A stretch of 64,000 nucleotides of DNA from assembly GCA_015200345.1 (NCBI GenBank), contig CP054187.1:3146470-3210469 (forward strand). The letters run 5' to 3'. The DNA is from Planctomycetia bacterium. GTDB lineage: Bacteria; Planctomycetota; Phycisphaerae; UBA1845; UTPLA1. The notes under the pieces were generated by a model, which was given only the letters and a program-made list of their open reading frames with translations, ran no database searches and was not told where the DNA came from. Both the position numbers and the translations under genes were made by a program. Positions 51,829-60,536 of this stretch are shown piece by piece; position 1 is the first letter of the stretch; each line of letters begins with the position of its first letter.

Positions 51829-52208
51829 AGTTGTCGCCTCCTTCTCCAACCGTGTAGCAAGCCCTGTGAATATGAAGCGCACACAGAATAACTGAATTCC
51901 GGGTCAATATATCGCCGACACTGCCGTTGAATCAAGAGCGGTTGGAGAAATCTGTCGAACTACCGGGAAGTTGCAACCTTCCTAATCGCCATCGCAATCG
52001 CCAGGCAGTCGCGACTTATTTCACAACTCCATACACGGCGAGAACTTACGCAGTGGATTCCGTGCGAGTTGCTTCGTGACCGCTCAATGGTGGGCGGTTC
52101 CCGCCCAATATTACAAGCACCTCAATTTGACGGGCGAGAAATACCCATCGAGGGCCAAGCTGGCAAACTGGTCCACCAAGTTGGAAAGGCGGCAATCCCT
52201 CGCATTAA
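51829..52208. other. Intergenic region between divergent genes
   Basis: 380 bases between the secreted-protein gene and the O-antigen ligase gene. A minus-strand TTGACC occurs near 51900 but no fitting -10 box. I find no RNA, repeat or gene here. Confidence 0.45.
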
Positions 52209-54026
52209 GTGTCTTTGAAACAAAGCGGCGTCGGGACATTACAATCGACGGGCGTGTTTCAACACCCACCCGAACCGGCGGAAGCGAACGCGGCGATCAG
52301 ACAGACGCCTTTTGTAGATCATCTTCAAATTGGCATTCTGGCGGGTGCGGCGATTCTGGTGCCGTTGGCGTTTCACCCTCGCTCTACCGAACCGTTCTTG
52401 TTCTACAAGGCGTGGCTGCTGGGTGGGCTGGGCCTGGCCGCGGCTACGTTGGGACTGTCCACTCGCTGGCTCGACCGCGCAACGTGGAACGGCTGGCCCG
52501 AAGGCCGGCTGATCTTGCTGTTGCTCTTGTGGGCAGGGCTCTCGTCGCTTTGGGCGGGCAACACATACTTCACTTGGCTGGAACTGCCCTTGCTTGCCGC
52601 GCCGGCGTCGCTGTGCATCGCCGCCCGAACTGTTCTCACCACCCCGCGCCGGCGCCGCGCACTATTCACTTGCGCGGCGGTTGCCGGTGTGATCGTAGCC
52701 TGCGCGGCCGTTGTCGAGGTGCTGGGATATCCGATCATATTCCGCGAGCATGGAAAGATTCTGGCGCTCTTCGGCTATCAAAACCTTTTTGCCCAGCATC
52801 TCATGATCACGGTGGGCTTCACCATTGGGATCATGCTCTTGTCCGGCAGCCGATTCGTCAGGGGTCTGCTCACGCTGGCCGTCGCGGTCCAATTGGTCGC
52901 ATTGGTAATGACCATGTGCCGCAGCGCCTGGCTGGGGCTGCTGATCGGCTGGCTGGTTGTGGTCATTTTGATCCTTCGCGCCGGCCTGCCAGGCCGGGCG
53001 TCCATCCGCCGGATGTGGCCGCTGGCTGTCACCGGGATGGCCGCCGTAGTTTTGACGTTTGTCGCGGTGGCGATTTGGGGGGCGTCCAGCACGAGCTACG
53101 GGCCGGAACTGCTTCAACTTCGGCTGTGGGGGTTGGTTTCGCGGGGCACATCGGGCCGGCTCCCGATCTGGTCGGCGACATGGGACATGATCAAAGAATC
53201 GCCAATACACGGAATGGGGTTCGGTAACTTTGCCCTGGAATACCCGCGCTTCGTCGCGGACAACATCGAATTCGTGCGCTATGCACACAATGACTACTTG
53301 CAGTGGACGGCAGAACTCGGCGTTGTCGGCCTGGTGCTCTTGTTGGCGCTCCTCGCGGCCGCCCTAAAGCGAAGCGGGCGCCTGATGGTGTCGCGCGATC
53401 ACGCTACGCGAGTCGTCGAGATGGTCGCAATGGCCGTCCTCGTCGGCGTGGTCGTGGACGCGATCTTCAGCTACGGCTTCTATCAGCCCGTGCCGCTGAT
53501 GTACCTGTTCATGACGATCGGCATGGTGCGGGCATTGGAGGACGAACCGGCGAGGCCCTCCTCCCGCGCAGCGTTGCACCCAGCGGGGTTGTTTTTCGCT
53601 GTGGCCCTTGCGGCACTCGGCGCGAAGTTCTTGTGCAAGAACTGGGCATCGAAAGATGCCCACGACACGGCGATCGTTGCCAGGGCGAAGGGTGACTTCG
53701 ATGCTGCGCTGGACATGTTGGAGCGATGGCAGACCCTCGCGCTGGATGATCCCAGGCCCTTTTACTTCGACGGAGTACTATCCTACGAGGCGCGCCGATG
53801 GGACCGGTCAGAAAAAGCACTGACGAAGGCGGCCCACATGTCGCCGCACATCTGGCAAATCCATCATTACCTGGCGATGGTCCTTTATCGCAATGACGAC
53901 CTAGACGCAGCCGAACGACACATTGAGAAGGCGATGGCCCTGTGCAAGAGCGTCCGCGAGGTCCATATCACCGCTGAACTCATCCGACAGCGGCGGGCAG
54001 AGCTTTTCCCTCAAAGAAAACACTGA
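52209..54026 (+). CDS. O-antigen ligase/polymerase-like membrane protein with TPR tail
   Basis: 605 residues with about ten membrane segments (35-440). The Wzy/WaaL-type periplasmic loop is present: GMGFGNFALEYPRFV followed by AHNDYLQWTAELGVVGLVLL. The C-terminal 130 residues hold TPR-like helices (ARAKGDFDAALDMLERWQTL). It would join or polymerise surface polysaccharide on the outer side of the inner membrane. The GTG start at 52209 lacks a clear ribosome site, so the N terminus is uncertain by some tens of residues. Confidence 0.88.
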   Translation: MSLKQSGVGTLQSTGVFQHPPEPAEANAAIRQTPFVDHLQIGILAGAAILVPLAFHPRSTEPFLFYKAWLLGGLGLAAATLGLSTRWLDRATWNGWPEGRLILLLLLWAGLSSLWAGNTYFTWLELPLLAAPASLCIAARTVLTTPRRRRALFTCAAVAGVIVACAAVVEVLGYPIIFREHGKILALFGYQNLFAQHLMITVGFTIGIMLLSGSRFVRGLLTLAVAVQLVALVMTMCRSAWLGLLIGWLVVVILILRAGLPGRASIRRMWPLAVTGMAAVVLTFVAVAIWGASSTSYGPELLQLRLWGLVSRGTSGRLPIWSATWDMIKESPIHGMGFGNFALEYPRFVADNIEFVRYAHNDYLQWTAELGVVGLVLLLALLAAALKRSGRLMVSRDHATRVVEMVAMAVLVGVVVDAIFSYGFYQPVPLMYLFMTIGMVRALEDEPARPSSRAALHPAGLFFAVALAALGAKFLCKNWASKDAHDTAIVARAKGDFDAALDMLERWQTLALDDPRPFYFDGVLSYEARRWDRSEKALTKAAHMSPHIWQIHHYLAMVLYRNDDLDAAERHIEKAMALCKSVREVHITAELIRQRRAELFPQRKH

Positions 54027-54306
54027 TTGACGCAACGAAGGCGAAGTTGCCAGGGGTTGTCGGCAGATCCGCCGGTGGTGAGCAAGCCGATGGCCTTGAT
54101 GTAGCGTTCGCCAACGCAAGTAGTCTCCACATGTAGCGAGGACCGCAAGCGTTGGTCACCGATCCAACATTACGGCGACCAAACGCTCGCCACGATAACC
54201 GAGATACCTCGAAATAACCCCAGTTACGTCAATGACTTGAAACCGCCGCTCCCCGCGCCGACGCAACCCTCAAGATGCATAATTCACTGCCCGGCGAATT
54301 TTGTGC

Positions 54307-54335
54307 TTGACAGGACCCGAACGTTTCCCTAATCT
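54307..54335 (+). promoter_or_regulatory. Candidate promoter for the two-gene unit
   Basis: A perfect TTGACA (54307-54312) is followed after 17 bases by TAATCT (54330-54335), a moderate -10 box, 120 bases before the ATG at 54455. The remainder of 54027-54454 holds no supported gene. Confidence 0.45.
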
Positions 54336-54454
54336 GCTCCCCCGATCCGCCCGTCGGCGGATGCCAGCCCCAATGGTTGCCGGGCCTAGGCCACGGAATC
54401 GCGTGTCATCGGATGACGCGGCCCGGCGATTTGCTGTCTCGGAGGAGATGGACA

Positions 54455-55624
54455 ATGGCTCGGCAATATTCCGCGAAGACCTTTCTCCGCAGTGTTCCAA
54501 ACACGATGCTTGAGGAGTACTTCAAGCGCCGCGGCGTCGACTTGGGGTTCCGATGGGACATGCTGCGCGAGACCGAGGTCAACCCGATCTTCGAGGCGAT
54601 GGAGCGGCTCGACGAACAGGTGCGCAGCCGAATCGACAGTGACTTCTCGATGATCAACGACCTAGCATGCGAGGGCGGCACGCAGGCGATTCTCGAGGAC
54701 GCCGAGCTGTGGAACCACGACGACTGGCCGGAGCGATTCTCACGAATGAACAACGCCTACGAACGGGCGATGTGGACATTCCTGAATGATCCGAAGCGGT
54801 TTCAAGTGGCCGGCTGCTTCCACGAGATGGATCGGCTGGGTGGCTGGCGGCGCCGATTTGTCGGCAAGTTCCTTCAGGCACGGTGCGACGAACAATCGCT
54901 GGCCGCGTTTCAGAAGTCGCTGCGGATTTTCTACCGGCGGCAAGGTCGCGGCCGACACTGCCATGTCGATGTCTATGAGCGTCACGACCCCGAGCGGCAG
55001 TGTTATTTTGCATACCCGGAGGACTACGCCAGCACGGATATCGGCTACGACGAACGCGGCCGCTTTCAACACCGCGCGCGACGGTCCGCCTTCGAGATCA
55101 TCTTCGTGTATCGGCCGGAGGACGGCCTGCTCGAACTGCGGGCCCGCGGCAACAAGCGGCAGATCACGCAGTTGGAGGAGATTTTCTGCAAGACAATCCT
55201 GGGCCTGGTTCAACTGCCAGAGGACGGCCGTGTGCCGTTCGACCTGGCGGTGTTGAAGGATTCGGCGTTCTCGTTTCGGACCGCGCCCAAGGATCGGGTT
55301 GCCGCGGTTCACGTGCGGGCGATGCGATTCGACGTGCCGGCGTCGCCTTCGTGGCGCATCGCCATCTCCGCCAATGCCAACGACCGGAGGCCGCGCGCGT
55401 TACACGAGCTTCTGGATCAAGCCATCGATCAATCCAAATTGCCAATCTCCGACCTGCACGTATCACAGGCGAAGCTCCGCTTCACTTTTGAGCCGCACAA
55501 CGGCGAGCGGCCGAAGTCGCTCACGTTCGAGGTGACGTACCCAGATCGCTGCACGCTCCGCGACGACACGCACGACCAGATTGCCAAGAAGTACCTGAAG
55601 GAGTGGGGCATTGCGCGAGACTGA
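54455..55624 (+). CDS. Uncharacterised protein A of a two-gene operon
   Basis: 389 residues; GGAGGAG precedes the ATG at 54455. It starts MARQYSAKTFLRSVPNTMLE and looks helical to about 170 (FLNDPKRFQVAGCFHEMDRL), then mixed with strands such as FEIIFVYRPEDGLLELRARG. No membrane segment or known catalytic motif is visible. It overlaps gene B by 14 bases. The pair lies close to the tRNA-Arg scar, a common location for accessory or defence genes. I cannot assign a function. Confidence 0.82.
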   Translation: MARQYSAKTFLRSVPNTMLEEYFKRRGVDLGFRWDMLRETEVNPIFEAMERLDEQVRSRIDSDFSMINDLACEGGTQAILEDAELWNHDDWPERFSRMNNAYERAMWTFLNDPKRFQVAGCFHEMDRLGGWRRRFVGKFLQARCDEQSLAAFQKSLRIFYRRQGRGRHCHVDVYERHDPERQCYFAYPEDYASTDIGYDERGRFQHRARRSAFEIIFVYRPEDGLLELRARGNKRQITQLEEIFCKTILGLVQLPEDGRVPFDLAVLKDSAFSFRTAPKDRVAAVHVRAMRFDVPASPSWRIAISANANDRRPRALHELLDQAIDQSKLPISDLHVSQAKLRFTFEPHNGERPKSLTFEVTYPDRCTLRDDTHDQIAKKYLKEWGIARD

Positions 55625-56561
55625 CATCCTGCGAGGGCTACTGGCGCGACTCGATGGCGCAGATGAACCGGCACTGACTTTCGAAGAGGTCCGCCGATGG
55701 CCAACCGGCGTGCTCGAACGGTTCATCGCAGCGGGAATCGTTCGAAAGGGTCCGTTGGCCCGATCCACGATCTACTACGACTGTCCGAATCACTGCGACA
55801 TCGCCTACGACCCGACACCGCATCCTCGGACTGGCCAGGCCGTGAGTCTCCATCTCTGCCAGCACGAGGAGTGCGGCGGACTGGTCGTCATCGATGCCGA
55901 CTTCTTTCAACTGTGGGAAATTGTGTTCGATGTCATAGGGCAATCACTCGGGCGGCTGCTTCAGCTTGGCAGCCAATTCGAATTGCTTGTGCCGAATCGG
56001 GTGTGCCTGCTCGGCACCGTATTCACGGGCGGCGGACCGCTGGATGTGTTCTGGGCACGCGCCCTGGGGCGATCGGATGCAAGCACGATTATCAGCAACG
56101 CCCCACGTTTGGCGGCCGCCAACGCCCCTGTGATCATTGTGCCCAAGGCAATTCCGCCGCCGGGCCTGTGGCAGGACATGCGCCCAGCGTTTCTGCCGTT
56201 GGCGGAGCATGTTTCATGGCACACCGAAGCCGGCTGCATCGACGTCAGCCCGTTGCAATCGGCGATCGGCTCGCTCCGGCCGCCCGTGCCCCAGGAACAA
56301 TGGCTGTCGGTATCGCAATGCGCCGCACTGCTGGCCAATGATCTCCCGTATCTGGACGAGAGGAAAACAGCCGCGCGCGTCTCGAAGGCTGCGAGTGCAG
56401 GCAAGTTCGTGACCAACGGGAAGAAGGCAACATCGCGGCGAATCGACCGCGTGAGCTTCGACGCGTGGCGCCTGCAACAGCGCGATCGTGATCTTGACGA
56501 CGATGAAAAATCGCACTTCGGCGACGACGCATCGCGCGCGGACCGACATCGGCACGACTGA
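55611..56561 (+). CDS. Uncharacterised protein B with HTH-like C terminus
   Basis: 316 residues from a probable TTG start (AAGGAG upstream, 14-base overlap with gene A). Residues about 55-85 carry a possible metal site (YDCPNHC then LCQHEEC). The middle is a mixed fold (LVPNRVCLLGTVFTGGG). Residues about 230-300 resemble an excisionase-like helix-turn-helix (LSVSQCAALLANDLPYLDER with VTNGKKATSRRIDRVSFDAW), suggesting DNA binding. With gene A it could form a regulated effector pair; this is inference. Confidence 0.75.
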   Translation: MRETDILRGLLARLDGADEPALTFEEVRRWPTGVLERFIAAGIVRKGPLARSTIYYDCPNHCDIAYDPTPHPRTGQAVSLHLCQHEECGGLVVIDADFFQLWEIVFDVIGQSLGRLLQLGSQFELLVPNRVCLLGTVFTGGGPLDVFWARALGRSDASTIISNAPRLAAANAPVIIVPKAIPPPGLWQDMRPAFLPLAEHVSWHTEAGCIDVSPLQSAIGSLRPPVPQEQWLSVSQCAALLANDLPYLDERKTAARVSKAASAGKFVTNGKKATSRRIDRVSFDAWRLQQRDRDLDDDEKSHFGDDASRADRHRHD

Positions 56562-56582
56562 CGCTGGTCAATCCGCGCGGTG

Positions 56583-56847
56583 CAGCGCGGTCTACACCGC
56601 GCTGGGGGCCACAAACAGCCGCAAATCACAACCAAATAGCCAAAACTTGCAATTCGCAAACCGCGTTGGTATCGTTGGTTGCGCGTTTGAGCCAAGGCGG
56701 GTTTAGATTCCTAAACCGCAGGTCGGAGGTTCGAATCCCCCCGGGCGCGTTTAGACTAAACCTCGCCGCCCCGCGAATCGTGGGGACCTGACGGCGTTCG
56801 GCAGCGCGGCTCTAGATGCAAATCCGCGCGGTGTTACACCGCGCTGG
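56583..56847. repeat. Two related hairpins flanking the tRNA-Arg scar
   Basis: Copy 1 (56572-56606) contains the hairpin CAGCGCGGT-CTAC-ACCGCGCTG (56583-56604). Copy 2 (56821-56847) contains GCGCGGTG-TTA-CACCGCGC. Both start aatccgcgcggtg and end tacaccgcgctgg; copy 1 has about ten extra bases inside. No T run follows, so they are not classical terminators. The rest of 56750-57189 holds no supported gene. Confidence 0.65.
56708..56749 (+). pseudogene. 3' half of tRNA-Arg(CCT): probable attachment-site scar
   Basis: The bases give the anticodon loop TTCCTAA, 3' anticodon strand ACCGC, variable loop AGGTC, T arm GGAGG-TTCGAAT-CCCCC (one A-C mismatch), acceptor strand CGGGCGC and discriminator G. 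Nothing upstream can pair as the 5' half (an acceptor GCGCCCG is missing). Site-specific integrases commonly cross over in tRNA genes and leave such a displaced 3' half at one border. tRNA-Arg(CCT) is a frequent target. It most likely marks the right end of an integrated element. Confidence 0.75.
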
Positions 56848-57189
56848 CGTCCAGGAGGCACGCGCCTGCCGTCCTTGCGAACATCCAAACCCCGAGTTCC
56901 TTCCTATCACCATCGCCCAGGTTACGATCAGGCCATCGTTACGCTCATGCCTTGGCTCACAGTTCAACTGGAATCTCGGGACGGTATTTTGTGAGAGACT
57001 TCGCGGCCGTTACGCTGACGGCGATTCCGAGTCCCGCTCGGCCGGCAGGGGGACAAACCACGGGAACAGGGTCGGCGCAGCCGCAGGCGGGCGCCGGTAT
57101 AATGCCGGAACACAGGTCGCAGCGCAGCCGGGCAAGGTCAGAATCGGAAATACCGCTCCGGGGCTGCCGCCGGCCGAAGGAGGATGCAG

Positions 57190-57645
57190 ATGTATGCCCC
57201 GAATCGGGGCCGGCGATGCCGGCGGGCGGCCGGCATGTCGGCGATTGTGTGGGCCCTTGCGACCGCCTCTCTCGCGCAGGACACGCTGTGGGAGACCTAC
57301 ATAAATGAGGCTGGCGCGGCGGAACAACATGCGCAGTACGACAAGGCGCTCCGACTCTATAAGCTCGCCCTTGAAGAAGCGGAGAAGTTCGGCCCCACCG
57401 ATCAGCGGCTGGCGACCAGCCTGAACAACCTGGCGGAGCTGTACCGCACCCAGGGCGACTACGCCAGGGCCGAGCCGCTGCACAAGCGCTCGCTGGCGAT
57501 CCTGGAGAAGGCCCTCGGCCCCGACCACCCCGACGTGGCGACCAGCCTGGAAAACTACGCCGCGCTGCTTCGAGCGACGAAGAGAGAGGCCGAAGCGAAG
57601 GAGTTCGAGAAACGCGCCGCGGCCATCCGCGCGAAAAGACGATAG
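57190..57645 (+). CDS. Secreted TPR protein
   Basis: 151 residues from the ATG at 57190 (AAGGAGG six bases before; the ATG at 57184 is too close). A basic N terminus and hydrophobic run ending ASLAQ give a signal peptide. Two to three kinesin-light-chain type TPRs follow (ATSLNNLAELYRTQGDYARA, HPDVATSLENYAALLRATKR). It is short for this class, perhaps the remainder of a longer TPR protein. It would mediate protein contacts outside the cytoplasm. Confidence 0.75.
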   Translation: MYAPNRGRRCRRAAGMSAIVWALATASLAQDTLWETYINEAGAAEQHAQYDKALRLYKLALEEAEKFGPTDQRLATSLNNLAELYRTQGDYARAEPLHKRSLAILEKALGPDHPDVATSLENYAALLRATKREAEAKEFEKRAAAIRAKRR

Positions 57646-58230
57646 CCGGCACGGCCGCATCCGCTCCTCGAGCATCGGCGCGTGCCAGGGCTGGTTCGGA
57701 CCGCTGTGCGGTGAAGATCGTTCTGGGCCGAGGGGGAACCGGCCTGGGCGGATGATGGGTTCTGCGCCGCGGAGGATGGCCGAGCGGGGGTGGTTGGCCC
57801 TTTCCCGGCGGGCAGTCAGTACGCGGCGTTCGTGAGCGCTGCGGCCGCGACGGACACGTGCGGGGCGTACAACACGAGCGTCGTGTGAGCTTTTGCGGTC
57901 TTAGCGGGCGCTGCGGGGCATCCGGCGGGGCGGCGGTGAAAAGTTGGAGCTGAATCATCGCCCAGACCTGGCGGCTGACGAATGGGCGGACGGCATCCAC
58001 GTGCTCCTGCGGGACCGGTCGAACCGGCGCGCTTTCACGGGCCTCGCTCCGGCCGCATCGCCGACCACGACGCCGCGGCTGCGGGCGAGCGGTCCGAGCT
58101 GGAAGCCGTCCAGCGCGAGCTTGAAGCCGTCGTGCGGAACCGCGAACCGGACGAAGACGAACGGGCAATCGCCGAAGCCGAACGCCGGGGGGCCTCACAA
58201 CTATCGAGGGGCGGCGTGATTTACAACTAT
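57646..58230. other. Intergenic region without recognised gene
   Basis: 585 bases of very G+C-rich sequence. Several frames are open (for example 57944-58219) but lack ribosome sites, family similarity or consistent start codons. The segment 58060-58200 has a polar charged pattern in one frame that may be a decayed gene. No RNA is recognised before the tRNA-Gly. Confidence 0.45.
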
Positions 58231-58302
58231 AGCGGGCGATGGGATTCGAACCCACGACGTCCAGCTTGGGAAGCTGGCATTCTGCCACTGAATTACGCCC
58301 GC
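58231..58302 (-). tRNA. tRNA-Gly(CCC)
   Basis: A complete cloverleaf on the minus strand: acceptor GCGGGCG/CGCCCGC, D stem ATTC/GAAT, anticodon arm CCAGC-TTCCCAA-GCTGG (anticodon CCC), variable ACGTC, T arm GTGGG-TTCGAAT-CCCAT, discriminator T. CCA is not encoded. Confidence 0.96.
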
Positions 58303-58451
58303 ATTTCTAAATCCAGCATCGATGGACACGTACGAGACCTGGGCCGATCCATGTCACCCCTTTGGTTTGCGTTTTTTGCCCGCTGCTGATAACAGTTCGA
58401 GCGCAGGATTAGCAACATGGCAATTTACCTGCCGGTTGCCAGGTTGGCAAG

Positions 58452-58553
58452 GGTGGAAGTAAGCCCCAAAATCCTGACGAGCAGCGCGTGCCCCGCTTCC
58501 GTCGCGAGCGCCACCCTGGTGGAAGTAAGCCCCAAAATCCTGACGAGCAGCGC
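58452..58553. repeat. Two 36-base direct repeats with a 30-base spacer
   Basis: Bases 58452-58487 and 58518-58553 are identical; each starts ggtggaagtaagccccaaaa and ends cgagcagcgc. The surrounding 58303-58741 contains no supported gene. Unit and spacer lengths fall in the CRISPR range, but there are only two copies, no cas gene is seen and the repeat has no internal palindrome. Confidence 0.7.
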
Positions 58554-58741
58554 CATGCCCTTGGATCCCAGCTTCCTGGCCACCGGCGTGGGCGGCTTGG
58601 AAACGCTACATATCCCGGGTGTACGGCGCCTTTTTTTACCCAGCAATCATCAAGGGAAATCGCATATAGCCCCCGAGATGAAGCGCACTTCTCACGCAAG
58701 AGGCGACGGGCCTTTCGCGGAATTCCCAGATGAACCTCAAA

Positions 58742-59248
58742 TCAAATATCCGTGGCGGGAGATTCCCCGCTGCCGATCCGCGCCAACAGTTCGGTCGCGT
58801 TTTGGTCGAGAGCGGGGTGGACCCAGTCGGGCGCGATCTCGGCCAGCGGCTCCATGACAAACCGCCGCTCGTGCATCAGCGGATGGGGGATCATCAGCTC
58901 CGGCGTCGAATGAATCTCGTCGTCAAACGCGAGAATGTCCAGGTCGATCGTGCGCGGGCCGTGATGCACCTCGCGCTGGCGCTGGAGGGAGTCCTCGATC
59001 CGCCGGCAGACGTGAAGCAGCCGATGGGCCGTCAGCGTCGTGCGCACCTGTGCGACGGCGTTGAGGTACTTGCCCTGGCCCTCGGGGCCGCCGATCGGCT
59101 CCGTCTCGTAGAGGGCGGATGTTTTCACGACGTCTATTTCGCGCGTGGCCTCCAGCGCGTTCAGGGCCGCCGAGATGTTTTTCTCGCGATTGCCCAGGTT
59201 CGATCCCAGGCCGATGAAGGCGATGTGCCGCGCTGGTCCGCTCACCAC
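58742..59248 (-). CDS. folK: 2-amino-4-hydroxy-6-hydroxymethyldihydropteridine pyrophosphokinase
   Basis: 168 residues, the folate-pathway enzyme that moves pyrophosphate from ATP to hydroxymethyl-dihydropterin. Family motifs are intact: GLGSNLGNRE at the start, TSALYETEPIGGPEGQGKYLNA, and GPRTIDLDILAFDD with the metal-binding Asp pair near 103-105, then IPHPLMHERRFV. It starts at GTG 59248 overlapping the dapL stop by seven bases, so the two are cotranscribed. Length is normal. Confidence 0.94.
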   Translation of the reverse strand: MVSGPARHIAFIGLGSNLGNREKNISAALNALEATREIDVVKTSALYETEPIGGPEGQGKYLNAVAQVRTTLTAHRLLHVCRRIEDSLQRQREVHHGPRTIDLDILAFDDEIHSTPELMIPHPLMHERRFVMEPLAEIAPDWVHPALDQNATELLARIGSGESPATDI

Positions 59249-60414
59249 GTCATCTCCGCCAGCCGCCGTCCCGCCGCCTGAATCCGATCCACTTCCACCG
59301 TGAGCGCGAACCGTACGAACCCCTCTCCGGCCGGGCCAAAGCCGACGCCAGGAATCGCGACGATCGCCGCCTCCTCCAGCAGCCGCGACGCGCAGCCCAT
59401 CGAATCAAGGCCTGCCGGGCATTTCGCCCAGACGAAAAACGTCGCCCGCGGCAGGTCCACTTTGAACCCCGCGCGATTCAGCGCCGGCACCAGTGCATCG
59501 CGCCGCGCCTTGTACGTCTCGCGGATCGCGCTCACCTCCGGCCGGTCGATCTGCTCCAGCGCGGTCGCGCCGGCCTGTTGAATCGCGCCGAACGCGCCGC
59601 TGTCCATGTTGCCCTTGACCTTCGCCAGGGCCGCCAGCACGTCAGGATTGCCCGCGGCGAAGGCAATTCGCCAACCGGTCATGTTGAACGTTTTGCTCAA
59701 CGAGTGCATCTCGATGCAGACATCTTTCGCGCCTGGCACTTGCAGGATCGACGGCGGACGATCCGCGGGGTCAAAAAACGTTTCGCTGTACGGCGCGTCG
59801 GAGCAGATGAGAAAGTCATGCTTGCGCGCCAGCGCGACGGCCCGTACATAGAACGAAAGCGGCGCGACGGCTCCGGTCGGGTTGTTTGGATAATTCACGA
59901 ACATCAGTTTTGTCTTCGCGAATACGTCGGCGGGGATCGCGTCGAGATCGGGAAGGAACCCGCGCGATTCGGTCAGCGGCATCAGGTGCGGCACGCCGCC
60001 GGCGAAGATCGTCGCGGCGTGGTAGACGGGGTAGGCCGGCGTGGGCACGAGCGCGACATCGCCGGGGTTGAGCACGGCCAGCGGCAGATGGCCCAAGCCC
60101 TCCTTGCTGCCGATGAGCGCGAGGATATCGACAGCCGGGTCGAGGTTGACGCCGAATCGCGATTTGAACCAGGCGGCGGCCGCGTTCTTGAATTCAGGAA
60201 AACCCGCGTCGTAGGGGTATCGGTGGTTCTTCGGGTCGTAGATCGTCCTGGCCATGCGGTCGATGATGAACGTCGGCGTGGGGCGGTCGGGGTCGCCGAC
60301 GCCGAAGTCGATCACGTCCTTGCCGGCGGCGATGGCGGCGCGTTTCTTGCGGTCGATCTCGATGAAGAGATAAGGGGGAAGCTGGTCGAGTCGGCTGGCG
60401 CGTTGAAAGGGCAT
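59242..60414 (-). CDS. dapL: LL-diaminopimelate aminotransferase-type enzyme
   Basis: About 390 residues, a fold-type I PLP aminotransferase. NYPNNPTGAVA is the substrate-binding region, CSDAPYSE holds the PLP ring Asp and Tyr, SLSKTFNMTGWR the Schiff-base Lys, and the end VRFALTV carries the carboxylate-binding Arg. The start LPPYLFIEIDRKK matches DapL, which makes LL-diaminopimelate for lysine and peptidoglycan in one step. A start at 60414 has GGAGA upstream; 60432 is possible. A related aminotransferase cannot be excluded. Confidence 0.85.
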   Translation of the reverse strand: MPFQRASRLDQLPPYLFIEIDRKKRAAIAAGKDVIDFGVGDPDRPTPTFIIDRMARTIYDPKNHRYPYDAGFPEFKNAAAAWFKSRFGVNLDPAVDILALIGSKEGLGHLPLAVLNPGDVALVPTPAYPVYHAATIFAGGVPHLMPLTESRGFLPDLDAIPADVFAKTKLMFVNYPNNPTGAVAPLSFYVRAVALARKHDFLICSDAPYSETFFDPADRPPSILQVPGAKDVCIEMHSLSKTFNMTGWRIAFAAGNPDVLAALAKVKGNMDSGAFGAIQQAGATALEQIDRPEVSAIRETYKARRDALVPALNRAGFKVDLPRATFFVWAKCPAGLDSMGCASRLLEEAAIVAIPGVGFGPAGEGFVRFALTVEVDRIQAAGRRLAEMTW

Positions 60415-60536
60415 GGTGGCGGCGATCTCCATCGTGGTTGAATCGTCGGTCGGATTTTCGCGCGGGCCGCGTTGGGAGTCAAAGGGAAAGGGAGGCGAAT
60501 CGAGTCAGTGTATCCGCGTCGCGGCGAGGCTCCATT

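Noticed and set aside
50843..51907. Alternative frames through the RCC1-type repeats (354 codons minus, up to 192 codons plus)
   Set aside because: Periodic shadows of the 117-base tandem repeat; the frame with signal peptide and known domains is the real one.
56690..56749. A complete functional tRNA-Arg
   Set aside because: No 5' acceptor strand, D arm or proper 5' anticodon strand is found upstream; the T stem also has a mismatch.
56816..57304. Plus-strand ORF of 162 codons
   Set aside because: No ribosome site, overlaps the hairpin repeat and the TPR gene in another frame, and no family pattern.
57982..58389. ORF with charged heptad-like segment before the tRNA-Gly
   Set aside because: It reads through the tRNA-Gly gene on the other strand and has no start signal; at best a decayed gene.
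58452..58553. CRISPR array
   Set aside because: Only two repeat copies, no third degenerate unit, no internal palindrome and no cas gene in the window; kept only as a repeat.
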